NCBI RefSeq assembly: GCF_001598415.1
Contig: NZ_BCYX01000012.1
Coordinates: 1 to 64,000, forward strand
DNA length: 64,000 bases
Origin: Sphingomonas mali NBRC 15500
GTDB taxonomy: Bacteria > Pseudomonadota > Alphaproteobacteria > Sphingomonadales > Sphingomonadaceae
Reading direction: 5' to 3'
The notes beneath the pieces were generated by a model. The model was not told where the DNA came from. It did no database searches and was given only the letters and a program-made list of their open reading frames with translations. How positions within the stretch are numbered: the first letter of the stretch is position 1; every line of letters starts with the position of its first letter. Below, one piece after another: positions 1 to 8,812 of this stretch. Made by a program: the position numbers and the translations under genes.

Positions 1-207
1 ATTAGGGCAAACTTCATCGAACGTCTGATTATGGGGCGCTAAGCCGACGCTCCAGTCTCGACCGACCATCGCAACGGCTGAGCGCTGATCAGCGCAATTC
101 TGAGCGAAGAAATTGCTGATGACGCTGCCATCCGAATCCGTCGCGGTCCGCTGCAATCCATGCCAATTTATTGGACATTTATTGGACAAGCGGCCACGGG
201 CGCTTAA
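1..207. other. Left-edge region without a recognisable gene
   Basis: No convincing gene was found. A short open frame on the plus strand ends with a stop at 40-42 and could be the last 13 codons of a gene that begins left of the window, but it is too short to identify. The rest holds no clear coding signal. A tandem 11-bp repeat at 167-188 precedes the tRNA-like scar. Confidence 0.4.
167..188. repeat. Tandem 11-bp repeat next to tRNA-like scar
   Basis: TTTATTGGACA occurs twice in direct succession (167-177 and 178-188). It lies about 20 bp outside the segment shared with the 15.75-kb scar. Paired direct repeats with a period of one helical turn next to a tRNA 3' end resemble the arm-type integrase sites seen beside P4-like integrases. 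That reading is inference; the repeat itself is directly visible. Confidence 0.6.
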
Positions 208-389
208 GCTAAGTCATTGAAAATATGGCGCACCCGACAGGATTCGAACCTGTGGCCTCTGCCTTCGGAGGGCCGCGTTCCATGCAATATCTGGCTCGGC
301 CCGTGCTAGGGAGAGCCGCGCGATGTTGGTCTTTTTGTTGGTCTCGCTCGTACGGAGTTGGAATAATATAATTACAAATCAAATAGATA
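208..389 (-). repeat. Island-end repeat, copy 1: tRNA-Arg-like 3' fragment plus flank
   Basis: Read on the minus strand, 226 to about 275 is the 3' half of a tRNA: anticodon loop with CCG (Arg), a perfect T arm (ACAGG/TTCGAAT/CCTGT), acceptor 3' strand and CCA. The 5' half is missing, so it is not a functional gene. Outside the CCA end lies GCTAAGTCATTGAAA, found identically at 15753-15767. On the other side GCAATATCTGGCTC (284-297), the paired GTTGGTCT repeat (325-345) and AAATCAAATAGATA (376-389) recur in the same order near 61.9-62.0 kb. This looks like an attachment-site duplication left by integration at a tRNA-Arg gene. Confidence 0.7.
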
Positions 390-660
390 TATAAAAGGTC
401 CCGCCGCCACAGCGCCCAACATCACGAGGTCGGTCGTAATTGAGCCGCTGGTGATGCTCTTCACGAAGAACTGGGCGTCTCCGCCAAGGTCCGGATGGTC
501 AGCCGACATAAACTTGTCGAATTGGTTCTCGACTGTGGCGAACGAGCCGATGAACTCGCTCAGCTCAATTGGCTGATCAGGTAAAGCCGCACATGACCAC
601 CGTTGCCCCCCATATTGCCGTTATAAGCAGCTAAGATCGCGAAGTAATCCAGTGACCTGC
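372..660 (-). pseudogene. Broken gene of unknown family, frameshifted and ending in the island repeat
   Basis: Two minus-strand frames look like one interrupted protein. The upstream part (about 660-585) reads ...LDYFAILAAYNGNMGGNG... and HVRLYLISQL before a stop. The downstream part is in another frame and reads PIELSEFIGSFATVENQF..., then SADHPDLGGDAQFFVKS, a short hydrophobic stretch and a TAA at 372-374. A frameshift around 570-590 would join them. The 3' end runs into the repeat shared with the 62-kb scar, so the gene may have been cut by integration. I do not recognise the family, and an overlapping-gene explanation is possible. Confidence 0.35.
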
Positions 661-689
661 TGAAAAGGCGCCGAATTTATGGTCGGCCA

Positions 690-2015
690 TCAACGCAGCC
701 GGTCCTTGAGAGGCTTCCTCGCCGATGCGGGCTCCCAGCGATCGAATGCGGCAAGTGCCTTTGCTGGCCCGTTGTTGAACCAGCTATAACCGTTGCGGCG
801 CTCGAGACTCAGTTCGTTGACGTCATCATGGATCGACTTGTCGCGGTCGCCGAAGATCGGCTTGCCGGTGGCGATGTCGTAATAGCGCGACCAGAGCGCT
901 CCGGCGCCGTCTTTTGCGACCAGCTTTCGGCCGTCGCCACCCGCCGCATCTCGGGTGAAATCGACGCCGTATAGGGCATGCGCCTTGAGCCAGCCGATGC
1001 CGTCGCGCACCGCGGCAATGACTGCGGGTGAAGGATTGGGGCGCTTCATCAGGAACAGCAGCAGGTCGGCGCTCTCGTCGGAGGACAGGGCGATCGGCTC
1101 GAAGTTGCGCGCGCCCGCGGGCGCCAGCGTCAACGCGTCGTGCTGCTGACCCCAGATCGTCCGCCTGCCGTCGACCACGACCTGCGTCGTCAGGATGACC
1201 CTGATGGCCTTCGCCTCGGCGGTCGCGGCCTGGACAGCGAGCGACGCGGGGACGAAGGCATAATCGCCCCGCCGCACGGCGACGTCGGCGAGCAGCTCGG
1301 CGACTTGCGACAGGGCGTCGTCGTTGAAGGTAAGCGCGTCGTGATAGCCGCCCTGCAGCGGATAGACTTGCGGCCAGCCGCCATTGGGAAATTGCGCGTC
1401 GAGCAGATAGCGCACACCCTTCAGGAAGGCACGGCGATAGGGCTCTCCCGTCACACCGGGCGCCTGCGCCTGTACGCGCGCGAGAAAGCGCAACTCGGAC
1501 GTCGTCGCATTGTTGTCGATCGTGCCGACATAGGCCCAATTGGAATCGGCGGTCTTGATGTCCTCGCGGGCATTGGCCGGCAAATTCTCGATCGGCACAT
1601 AATTCTGGCCGCGTGCACGAACCGGACCGCTGCGATCCATGTTCTTGCCCCAGCCGCCCGCCGGAGTCTGGAAGCTGATGATAGTGTCGCCGATATGCCG
1701 CGCCACGTCAGAGGAATACCAGGCCGTGGGACGATCCATCGGCATCCCGCTGCCGCCGGACCGGCCGGGATGTGGCGCCTCGGGATAAGCAGTATTGCCG
1801 CGCTCGGCCGCGAGCGCCGCTTTGTCCGCCGCCATCAGTGCGCGCGATTTGGCGAGATAGGCTGTCCATGCCGCTCGTTCTCCGACAGGTAGCGTCGCGA
1901 TTCTGGCCTCGGTGATCGGTGCCGCAGGGGTCATCGAACCGATCACTCTCGCTTCGACCATCGTCGCCGATCCAAGCGTACCGCCCAGCAACAGCGCCAT
2001 TGTCCAGCTACGCAT
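690..2015 (-). CDS. Pectate lyase, polysaccharide lyase family 10
   Basis: Predicted secreted pectate lyase that cuts polygalacturonan by beta-elimination. The first 22 residues form a Sec-type signal ending in VEA. Family 10 features are clear: GGWGKNMDRSG at 120-130, TIDNNATTSELRFLARV at 165-181, and DAQFPNGGWPQVYPL at 206-220 followed by FNDDA. At 441 residues the length suits a single catalytic domain. The frame is open further upstream, but the ATG at 2015 is preferred because it starts the signal peptide and follows GGGAG about 9 nt upstream. It is the last gene of the leftward GH95-GH2-PL10 operon, 25 bp after the GH2 stop. In that operon it would open the galacturonan backbone for the exo-acting enzymes. 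Confidence 0.88.
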   Translation of the reverse strand: MRSWTMALLLGGTLGSATMVEARVIGSMTPAAPITEARIATLPVGERAAWTAYLAKSRALMAADKAALAAERGNTAYPEAPHPGRSGGSGMPMDRPTAWYSSDVARHIGDTIISFQTPAGGWGKNMDRSGPVRARGQNYVPIENLPANAREDIKTADSNWAYVGTIDNNATTSELRFLARVQAQAPGVTGEPYRRAFLKGVRYLLDAQFPNGGWPQVYPLQGGYHDALTFNDDALSQVAELLADVAVRRGDYAFVPASLAVQAATAEAKAIRVILTTQVVVDGRRTIWGQQHDALTLAPAGARNFEPIALSSDESADLLLFLMKRPNPSPAVIAAVRDGIGWLKAHALYGVDFTRDAAGGDGRKLVAKDGAGALWSRYYDIATGKPIFGDRDKSIHDDVNELSLERRNGYSWFNNGPAKALAAFDRWEPASARKPLKDRLR

Positions 2016-2040
2016 ATCTGTTTCTCCCTCGATTTCGGTG

Positions 2041-5000
2041 TCAGGTGCGCTCGCCGGCGGCGAGCCAGCGGACGGCATTTTCCAGGAACCGGCGCTGTAA
2101 CGGCGCCACCATGTCGGGCATGCGATGGACCGCGACGCGCATGCCGGCATGACGCGCGATCAACGTCGCTGCGCCATTGCGGCGGTCATGGTCACGGCTG
2201 TAGCCCGCGATTACCTCGACACCCTCGCCGTCGACGATCAGGCCGTTCGATGCCTGGCCCTCGACCTGATGGAGCACGCCGGTCGCCATGTCCGCGGGAA
2301 TGCCGTCGAACAACGGATGCGCGCGGAGATAATTCCAGTTCCCCATCCACGGCGCGCGAAGATCGCCGACCTGACCGAAATAGCCGAACAACCCGAGCCC
2401 CGAGAGCTGTCGTGCCACGCCATCGGCGAGGCCATCCTCGGGGACCAGCGCGAGCAGGGGCGTCCCCGATTTCACCGCATCGAGCACGGCACCATCGATC
2501 TCGCCCAGCACGAGCTTGGGCTTTTCGCCTTTCTTCGGCTGCGCCTCGAGGCCGGTCTGCTCGCCGATTTGGCGCCGCGCGATCTCGTCGGCCTTGAGGC
2601 CTTGCGCGGCGATGCCGTCGTAGCGGCCGCCCGGCTTCCAATCCTCGACCGACACACCGGTGAGCGCCGTCAGTTGCGCGCGGAGGGACTGCGCCACTCC
2701 GGCCACCCCGATCCTGATCGGACGGGCCGGCTTTGCCGCGGGCGCTACGATCCACACAATACGCTCGAATGTCGCGTCGGGATGCGCCGAATGCGCGAGA
2801 CGGACGCGGTGCGGGCCGGGCACGCCAAAAGTGGGAAGCGCGACCCGCTCGGCGATGAGGTGCCGCATCACATCGGGCTCGAATGTTGGAGCAGGGTAGG
2901 TCGCGACGTCGCGTTCGCTGCCATCGGGGCCGACCACCGACAGGCGGAGCGTTCCCGGCACCTGTTCGCCGCTGTCGTTGAACAGATAGAGGTCGAGGCT
3001 GGCGCTTTCGCCCAGCGCATAAGCCAGCTGGCGCTGCTTCGCGACCGGACGGACCGGCAACAGGCTGGAGCGGACAAGCGCCGGGTCGGCCTTGAAATAG
3101 CGCAGATTGTCGACGATCCCCGAATGGTTCTCGATCGCGGTCGTTTCCCAGCCGCTGATGCACGCGACATCGACTTCGTCGCCGATACGGATATTCTCGA
3201 GATAATTCTGCCAACTATCATAGGCTTTGCGCCCGATCGACAGGAACAGGCTTTCGGCAGTCGGGAAGGCCGTGCGGAACCCCCATTTGTCGAGGAACGC
3301 CTCGGTCGCGGTCAAGATCGTGCGATGGTCGGCAAGATCGTAGGAGCCGCCTCGTTTATCGATATCCGCGACCATCTTCGCGTGATTATCGGCGACCGCG
3401 CAGCCTTCCATCTCGCCGAATTCGACGATGAACGGCTTGCCGGTCTGGCGCTGGATATAATCGTCCTTGCCGCGATAGAATTTGTCGTACCATTGGTCGC
3501 CTGCACCCTGGTGATTGTTCCACCAGCCGCCCCATTGCTCCCTGTCCGACCGATAGAAATGGTCGTCATAGGGCAGGTACATCGCCTGCGCCGCGCCGCG
3601 CTGAACGAAGCCGTCGTTGAGCACCACCGCTCTGCTGGGGTCGGCATCGTGGATCGCCTTCAGCGCCACCTGGACATCCGGATTGGCGAGGTTGGCGCCA
3701 AGCTCATTCTGCAACGTGTACTGGACAAGCGAGGGGTGGGAACGGAACGCCTTGGCCATCGCGACACATTTCTCGACGAGGAAGTCGCGGCTGAAGCGAT
3801 CCGCGGGCGATAATTGCTCGTCGGGCTTGAGGTCGCGGCCGATCGCGAAACGGCCGCCGCCCGGCTCCATCACCCGAAGCAGCCCCATTTCGTCCTGCGC
3901 GGCGAATACCTCGGTCTTGCCGACATTGCGGTGAAAATGGAGGCAGTTGAGTCCGAGCGCCTTGGCCGAGGTGACTTCGCGGCGCGCAAGCTCGGGCGTC
4001 GGCCACAGCCCGTTATAGCCCCAATAGCCCCAGGAGATCGCCGAATACAGCCGCACGCGCCGGCCGTTGAGGCGCAAGACCGCGTTGCCGCCGATCCCGT
4101 CAGGGGCGAACCAGCGAAAGCCGAAACGGACCTTGCGAATGTCGTCGCCCCAGCCGAACCGCGCGTAGTAGAGCGTCGGAGCGTCGAGGCTCCACAATTT
4201 GGCTTCGGCCGCCTGCAAGGTAAAGGTCGCGGTGGCGACCTTACCGTCGAGCGTCAGCGCATCGAGGCTTGCCGCGGCGGGCAGCGTCCCACCCTTGGCG
4301 TCGAGCAACGCAAGCGTCGCCTGCGAACGCAGCGCGGCGATGTCGCGCGGTGGGTGCTCGAATAGGATCTCCATTCGTGCGCTGACGACGCGCGGATCGG
4401 GCGTGTTGAGTACCCAGGCGTCGCGGATATGCGCATCGATCGGATGCGCGCTCAGCGTCATGCCGCGGTCCAGCCCGCCGAAGCCGTGCGACAAGAAGAG
4501 CTTGGCGGCGCCCCATTGCATCGTCGTCGAATCGCGCCAGTCGTAGCGCCCGCCGGGATTGGTGATGCGGATCGCGAGCCGGTTGGCCTGGCCCGGCGAC
4601 ATCGCCGCGGTCAGGTCGCAGTCGATCGGCAATTCGGACATGATCGAATGGCCGACCAGCTTTCCGTTGAGATAGATTTCCGCTCGCATCCGCGCGCCGC
4701 GAATATGGAGCATGATGCGCTTGCCGCCCGCCGCCGCCGGAATGTCGATCGACCGGTACCACCACGACACGCCGCGATAGGCGCCGTTCTGCGGGACCGG
4801 ATCGTCTTCCGCATAGCGATACTCGTCGGCGGCGTAGGGGCGCGCGCCGAACTTCCCCCACCAATGCTCTTCGACGGTGGTGGGGAGGGTGACGGTGAGC
4901 GCTTTGACGGTGTCGAGCGCGTCCCAGCCGCCGGTCGGCGGATTGACCGGCAACGCCGCCAGGTCGACCTGGGACGGCAGGTAGATGCGGTCGTCAAGAT

Positions 5001-5142
5001 AGCGTGCTTCGCGATCAATCCACAGGCGCCAGCCGGTATCGGGAACATCGAGCAGAACCGGCGCCGCATGCGTCGGACCGACAAAGCCTGCCGCCACGCC
5101 GGCGCTCGCCACGCCCATGAAACCGCGCCGGTTCAGTTCCAT
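2041..5142 (-). CDS. Glycoside hydrolase family 2-like protein, Tat-exported
   Basis: Large (1033 aa) GH2-type protein with a twin-arginine signal (NRRGFMGVASAG, residues 4-15). An N-terminal jelly-roll sugar-binding domain (around AEIYLNGKLVGHS) is followed by an immunoglobulin-like region and a TIM barrel. The likely acid/base Glu lies in QNELG near residue 480 and the likely nucleophile in IVEFGEMEG near 576. A long C-terminal part of about 350 residues follows the barrel. GH2 includes beta-galactosidases, beta-glucuronidases and arabinosidases, so the substrate is not fixed by sequence; context suggests a pectin side-chain sugar. It lies 40 bp after GH95 and 25 bp before PL10, with GGGGGAAG as ribosome-binding site. 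Confidence 0.8.
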   Translation of the reverse strand: MELNRRGFMGVASAGVAAGFVGPTHAAPVLLDVPDTGWRLWIDREARYLDDRIYLPSQVDLAALPVNPPTGGWDALDTVKALTVTLPTTVEEHWWGKFGARPYAADEYRYAEDDPVPQNGAYRGVSWWYRSIDIPAAAGGKRIMLHIRGARMRAEIYLNGKLVGHSIMSELPIDCDLTAAMSPGQANRLAIRITNPGGRYDWRDSTTMQWGAAKLFLSHGFGGLDRGMTLSAHPIDAHIRDAWVLNTPDPRVVSARMEILFEHPPRDIAALRSQATLALLDAKGGTLPAAASLDALTLDGKVATATFTLQAAEAKLWSLDAPTLYYARFGWGDDIRKVRFGFRWFAPDGIGGNAVLRLNGRRVRLYSAISWGYWGYNGLWPTPELARREVTSAKALGLNCLHFHRNVGKTEVFAAQDEMGLLRVMEPGGGRFAIGRDLKPDEQLSPADRFSRDFLVEKCVAMAKAFRSHPSLVQYTLQNELGANLANPDVQVALKAIHDADPSRAVVLNDGFVQRGAAQAMYLPYDDHFYRSDREQWGGWWNNHQGAGDQWYDKFYRGKDDYIQRQTGKPFIVEFGEMEGCAVADNHAKMVADIDKRGGSYDLADHRTILTATEAFLDKWGFRTAFPTAESLFLSIGRKAYDSWQNYLENIRIGDEVDVACISGWETTAIENHSGIVDNLRYFKADPALVRSSLLPVRPVAKQRQLAYALGESASLDLYLFNDSGEQVPGTLRLSVVGPDGSERDVATYPAPTFEPDVMRHLIAERVALPTFGVPGPHRVRLAHSAHPDATFERIVWIVAPAAKPARPIRIGVAGVAQSLRAQLTALTGVSVEDWKPGGRYDGIAAQGLKADEIARRQIGEQTGLEAQPKKGEKPKLVLGEIDGAVLDAVKSGTPLLALVPEDGLADGVARQLSGLGLFGYFGQVGDLRAPWMGNWNYLRAHPLFDGIPADMATGVLHQVEGQASNGLIVDGEGVEVIAGYSRDHDRRNGAATLIARHAGMRVAVHRMPDMVAPLQRRFLENAVRWLAAGERT

Positions 5143-5182
5143 CGATCTTCCCCCAAGTCGGTCTGCGGTTGCGCGAATGGCG

Positions 5183-7549
5183 TCATGCGGAGAAGCGGGC
5201 AGGCCGAAGCGGTACCGGCTTGCCCGGCACTATCTCGACCTCGATCGATCGCCCGGCATAGCGCACCTTGCGACTGCCTCGTTCGCTGCCGGTGATCGCC
5301 GCACGCGCGAGCTTGCCGTCGCGCCAGGCGACATCGACAATGCACCCGCCGCGTGCGCGCAATCCGCTGACCGATCCCGTCGGCCAGGCGCGCGGCAAGG
5401 CCGGCAACAAGTCGATGACGTCGCCCTGGCATTGCATCAGCATTTCGGTGATCCCCGACGTGCCGCCGAAATTGCCGTCGATCTGAAACGGCGGATGCGC
5501 GTCGAACATATTGGGATAGGTGCGTTCCGGGCCGAGCAGGAATGACAGGATCGCGTGCGCGTGATCGCCCTCGCGCAGCCGCGCCCAGAGGTTGAGCCGC
5601 CATGCCGTCGCCCAGCCGGTTGCCTTGTCGCCCCGGATCTCGAGCGATTTCCGCGCGGCGCGGGCCAGGGCAGGGGTGCGCTCGACATCGATCTGATGGC
5701 TCGGGAACAGGGCGTAGAGGTGCGAGACGTGGCGATGATGCACGTCGTCGGCTTGCATGTCCCAGTCCATCGGCCATTCCTGGAGTTGGCCTTGCGCACC
5801 GATCTGCAGCGGCAACAGACGTGCGCGGGCGTCGGCGAACTGTCTGGAGAGTTCGGCGTCCTGGCCAAGAATGCCCGCGGCCGCGACCGTCTGGTCGAAC
5901 AGGTCGCGCAAAATCTCCATGTCCATCGTCGGCGCGTAGATCAGTGAGGATCCGTGGCCGTGACCGTTTTCGGGCGACATTGACGGGTTGGTGACGAGGT
6001 GGCCGGTGTTGGGATCGGTCTGCAGCGTGTCGAGGAAGAACAGGCAGGCGCCGCGCAGGATCGGATAAACCGAGGCGAGATAGGCCGTGTCGCGGTTATA
6101 ATCGTAATGTGCCCAAAGGTGCGTGCAGAGCCACGCCCCGCCCATCGGCCACAGTCCGAACTTGGCGCCATCGATCGGCGCCGTCGCGCGCCACAAATCG
6201 GTATTGTGGTGACAAACCCAACCACGCGCGCCGTACATGTCGCGTGCGGTGCGTTCGCCGGTCTGCGCGATGTCGCGGACGAGTTGGATCAGCGGCTCGA
6301 CGCATTCGGGCAGGTTGGTCGGCTCGGCCGGCCAGTAATTCATCTCGGTATTGATGTTGATCGTGTACTTGCTGCCCCAGGGCGGCCGGGGGCTCTCATT
6401 CCACAGTCCCTGCAGGTTCGCCGCCTGCCCGCCGGGGCGCGAGCAGGAGATCAGCAAGTACCGGCCATATTGGAAATAAAGGGCGGCGAGCGCGGGATCG
6501 GCAACAGTCTCGGACTGTTTGATGCGGACGTCGGTCGGCTGGTCGGCCGCATCGGTCCGGCCGAGATCGATCGTTACGCGGCGAAACAGCCGGCGATGCT
6601 CGGCGGTAGCGTCAACGGCGATCGCGGCGAACGACCGTGCCGCGGCTTTGTCGATCTGCGCGCGCGTGATCGCGGCCGGATCGCCCGATACGTCGTCGTA
6701 GCGCCGGTAGCTCGTCGCCATCGCGATCAGCAAGATGACCTCGTCGGCGCCATCGATCAGCAGCGCGTCGCCATCGGCTCGAACCGTGCCACCGCGCGGT
6801 CGCGCCTGCAGGCGGGCTTCGAACGTCAGGGCCCCAGCAATTGCGCCTTCCGGGTCGTTGCGACCGCTCAGGACCAGGGTGTCGCTCCGCTCGATGCTCG
6901 ATCGCGACGCCTTTTCGGGCGAGCTGAACGACAAGCGGCAGGAGATTTTCCCTGGCCGGTTCGCGGACAGCCGAACCGCGATCACTTGGTCGACCGGGGA
7001 CGCCAACACGCTGCGGATGTAAGTGACACCATTCGCCGTGAAGCGGGTTTCGGCGACCGTGGAATCGATGTCGAGCGCGCGATGGTAACCGGTAGCATCG
7101 GCATCGCCGATCCCGAGCATCTCGATCGCCAGATCGCCAACCGACTTGTAGGACGCCTGGCGCAATGGCGTCGCCATGACGTGCGCGTTGGCGAAGGCTT
7201 CCGCTTCAGCGTATCGGCCGGCGAAAATCAGATGGCGCAATTCGGGCAAACTGGCCTTGGCCTGGGGATTGACGGGATCGTAGGGACCTCCGCCCCACAG
7301 CGTATCTTCATTTAATTGCAGGCGTTCTTGGGCGATTCCGCCAAAGATCATCGCGCCGATGCGGCCGTTGCCGACGGGCAGCGCCTCGGTCCATGCCGCG
7401 GCCGGACGTTCGTACCAGAGTGTCAGCGGAGACTTGCGGACGCGCGTCGCGGACCAGGCGCGAGGGAGGAAAGGCAACGCGGCGGCGGCGGATAGCGACC
7501 CCATAATTGCGCGGCGCGTTAGCCCGACGGGGCCCGTTTTCAGGCGCAT
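5183..7549 (-). CDS. Glycoside hydrolase family 95 (alpha-L-fucosidase or alpha-L-galactosidase)
   Basis: Typical GH95 enzyme of 788 aa with a twin-arginine-like signal (TRRAIMGSLSAAAALPF). The N-terminal domain begins LPVGNGRIGAMIFGG and LQLNEDTLWGGGP, as in this family. The catalytic barrel has ININTEMNYW near 396 (the Asn pair that positions water), SPENGHG near 525 (likely acid) and HRHVSHLYALFP near 608. GH95 inverts alpha-1,2-fucosyl or alpha-L-galactosyl linkages. It is the first gene of the GH95-GH2-PL10 operon, so the promoter should lie in 7550-7718, which it shares with the divergent pectin methylesterase. A second, divergent GH95 is at 38463. Confidence 0.9.
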   Translation of the reverse strand: MRLKTGPVGLTRRAIMGSLSAAAALPFLPRAWSATRVRKSPLTLWYERPAAAWTEALPVGNGRIGAMIFGGIAQERLQLNEDTLWGGGPYDPVNPQAKASLPELRHLIFAGRYAEAEAFANAHVMATPLRQASYKSVGDLAIEMLGIGDADATGYHRALDIDSTVAETRFTANGVTYIRSVLASPVDQVIAVRLSANRPGKISCRLSFSSPEKASRSSIERSDTLVLSGRNDPEGAIAGALTFEARLQARPRGGTVRADGDALLIDGADEVILLIAMATSYRRYDDVSGDPAAITRAQIDKAAARSFAAIAVDATAEHRRLFRRVTIDLGRTDAADQPTDVRIKQSETVADPALAALYFQYGRYLLISCSRPGGQAANLQGLWNESPRPPWGSKYTININTEMNYWPAEPTNLPECVEPLIQLVRDIAQTGERTARDMYGARGWVCHHNTDLWRATAPIDGAKFGLWPMGGAWLCTHLWAHYDYNRDTAYLASVYPILRGACLFFLDTLQTDPNTGHLVTNPSMSPENGHGHGSSLIYAPTMDMEILRDLFDQTVAAAGILGQDAELSRQFADARARLLPLQIGAQGQLQEWPMDWDMQADDVHHRHVSHLYALFPSHQIDVERTPALARAARKSLEIRGDKATGWATAWRLNLWARLREGDHAHAILSFLLGPERTYPNMFDAHPPFQIDGNFGGTSGITEMLMQCQGDVIDLLPALPRAWPTGSVSGLRARGGCIVDVAWRDGKLARAAITGSERGSRKVRYAGRSIEVEIVPGKPVPLRPARFSA

Positions 7550-7570
7550 TCCACCTCTCCCGATCCAGCA

Positions 7571-7605
7571 TTGACACCGGTATCACTAGACTGGTATCGC
7601 TACCA
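7571..7605 (+). promoter_or_regulatory. Putative promoter overlapped by a LacI-type palindrome
   Basis: In the divergent GH95/pectin methylesterase gap, TTGACA (7571-7576) is a perfect -35 box. The palindrome TGGTATCGCTACCA (7592-7605) covers where the -10 box would lie. Its form, TGGTA-N4-TACCA with a central CG, resembles LacI-family operators. GGTATC also occurs as a direct repeat at about 7580 and 7593. No LacI-type gene is in the window, so a regulator elsewhere is implied. The -10 match is weak. Confidence 0.4.
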
Positions 7606-7718
7606 CTGTAGCCGGAAGATGACAACCTCGCGCCGGCTGAAAAAAGCGGAAAAACCGCAAGGGGAGAGGACATGACTGGAGGCGACCGCGACCCCTTAGG
7701 GGTTGAGCGGAACCATTG

Positions 7719-8774
7719 ATGGCTCTGCACGCCCTCGATCGGCGGCGGTTCTTCGCCGGCGGTGTCGCGCTGGGCATCGGGTCCCGAGGGTTCGCGCTGC
7801 CCGCAAGCAATCGGGGTGCCACTGTCGACCCTACCGGCGGCCCAGGAACCGTCCCGACACTCGCCGCCGCGCTCGAGCTGGCGGATCGCGCCGGGGGGAG
7901 CTCTTTCACCATCCGGCTCGGGCCGGGAATCATTACCGAGAAGTGCGTCGTCCGCGCACCCAATGTGACGATCGCGGGGAGCGGGCCGCAAACGGTCGTC
8001 AGCTTCGGTGCCGCGGCCGGCCTCGTCCGTCCGGATGGCGGGAAATGGGGCACCGGCGGCTCGGCTACGCTGACCGTAGAGGCGTCGGGCGTCACCTTGC
8101 GCAACCTCACCATCCGTAACAGCTTCGACTTTCTCCAGGATCGCATCACCCAGGCGAGCGGCGGTGCGCAGGCAGTGGCCCTGTCGCTCGGCCGTGGCGC
8201 CGACCGCGCCCGCGTCGAAAGTTGTTCGATCGAGGGATATCAGGACACGCTCTACGTCCAGGGCCGCGCGCACTTCAGCGGCTGCCGGATTTCGGGGTGC
8301 GTCGACTTCATTTTCGGCGGCCCGGCGGCGTTGTTCAATCGCTGCGAGATCGTCAGCCGATTTGTCCCCGGCGCGGAAATCCAGGGTTATCTGAGCGCGC
8401 CGAGTACGCCGGCCGATCAACCCTTTGGATTGGTCTTCGCCGATTGCCGGATCACGCGCGAGGCGGGGGTGCCCGACGCGTCGACCTATCTCGGACGGCC
8501 GTGGCGCGCCGGCGGCAATATGCGGCTGGTGGGCGCCTCTGCGTTCCTGCGCTGCTGGATGGATGCGCATATCCGCGGCGATGGCTGGACGGCGATGGGG
8601 TTCACCGATCCCACGGGCCAGAAGCGCCTGTTCCAGCCGGCCGAAGCGAGGCTGTTCGAATTTGGCAGCCGCGGCCCCGGAGCCGGCTCTGCCGCGATCG
8701 GCCGCCGGTTCCTGACGGCCAGCCAGGCGGCGGCTTTCACACCGCGTGCCGTGCTCGGCGACTGGCAGGGCTGA
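7719..8774 (+). CDS. Pectin methylesterase, carbohydrate esterase family 8
   Basis: Removes methyl esters from homogalacturonan, making the chain accessible to pectate lyase and polygalacturonase. The 351-aa protein starts with a twin-arginine signal (DRRRFFAGGVALGIGS) and has the family motifs in order: QAVALSL, YQDTLYV near 172 (catalytic Asp), GCVDFIFGGPA near 195 (catalytic Asp) and YLGRPWRAGG near 256. It is a beta-helix fold. The ATG at 7719 is preferred over the TTG codon just before it. It lies 38 bp upstream of a TonB receptor and is probably co-transcribed with it. Confidence 0.9.
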   Translation: MALHALDRRRFFAGGVALGIGSRGFALPASNRGATVDPTGGPGTVPTLAAALELADRAGGSSFTIRLGPGIITEKCVVRAPNVTIAGSGPQTVVSFGAAAGLVRPDGGKWGTGGSATLTVEASGVTLRNLTIRNSFDFLQDRITQASGGAQAVALSLGRGADRARVESCSIEGYQDTLYVQGRAHFSGCRISGCVDFIFGGPAALFNRCEIVSRFVPGAEIQGYLSAPSTPADQPFGLVFADCRITREAGVPDASTYLGRPWRAGGNMRLVGASAFLRCWMDAHIRGDGWTAMGFTDPTGQKRLFQPAEARLFEFGSRGPGAGSAAIGRRFLTASQAAAFTPRAVLGDWQG

Positions 8775-8812
8775 CCGACAATCGACCAGATCAAAAAGAG
8801 GGAGGATCAGGA

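Noticed and set aside
226..300. Functional tRNA-Arg gene
   Set aside because: Only the 3' half is present; D arm and 5' acceptor strand cannot be found, so it is a fragment.
2125..3813. Long open frame opposite the GH2 gene
   Set aside because: Shadow of the G+C-rich GH2 codons; no motif, no start signal, and low-complexity arginine/alanine content.
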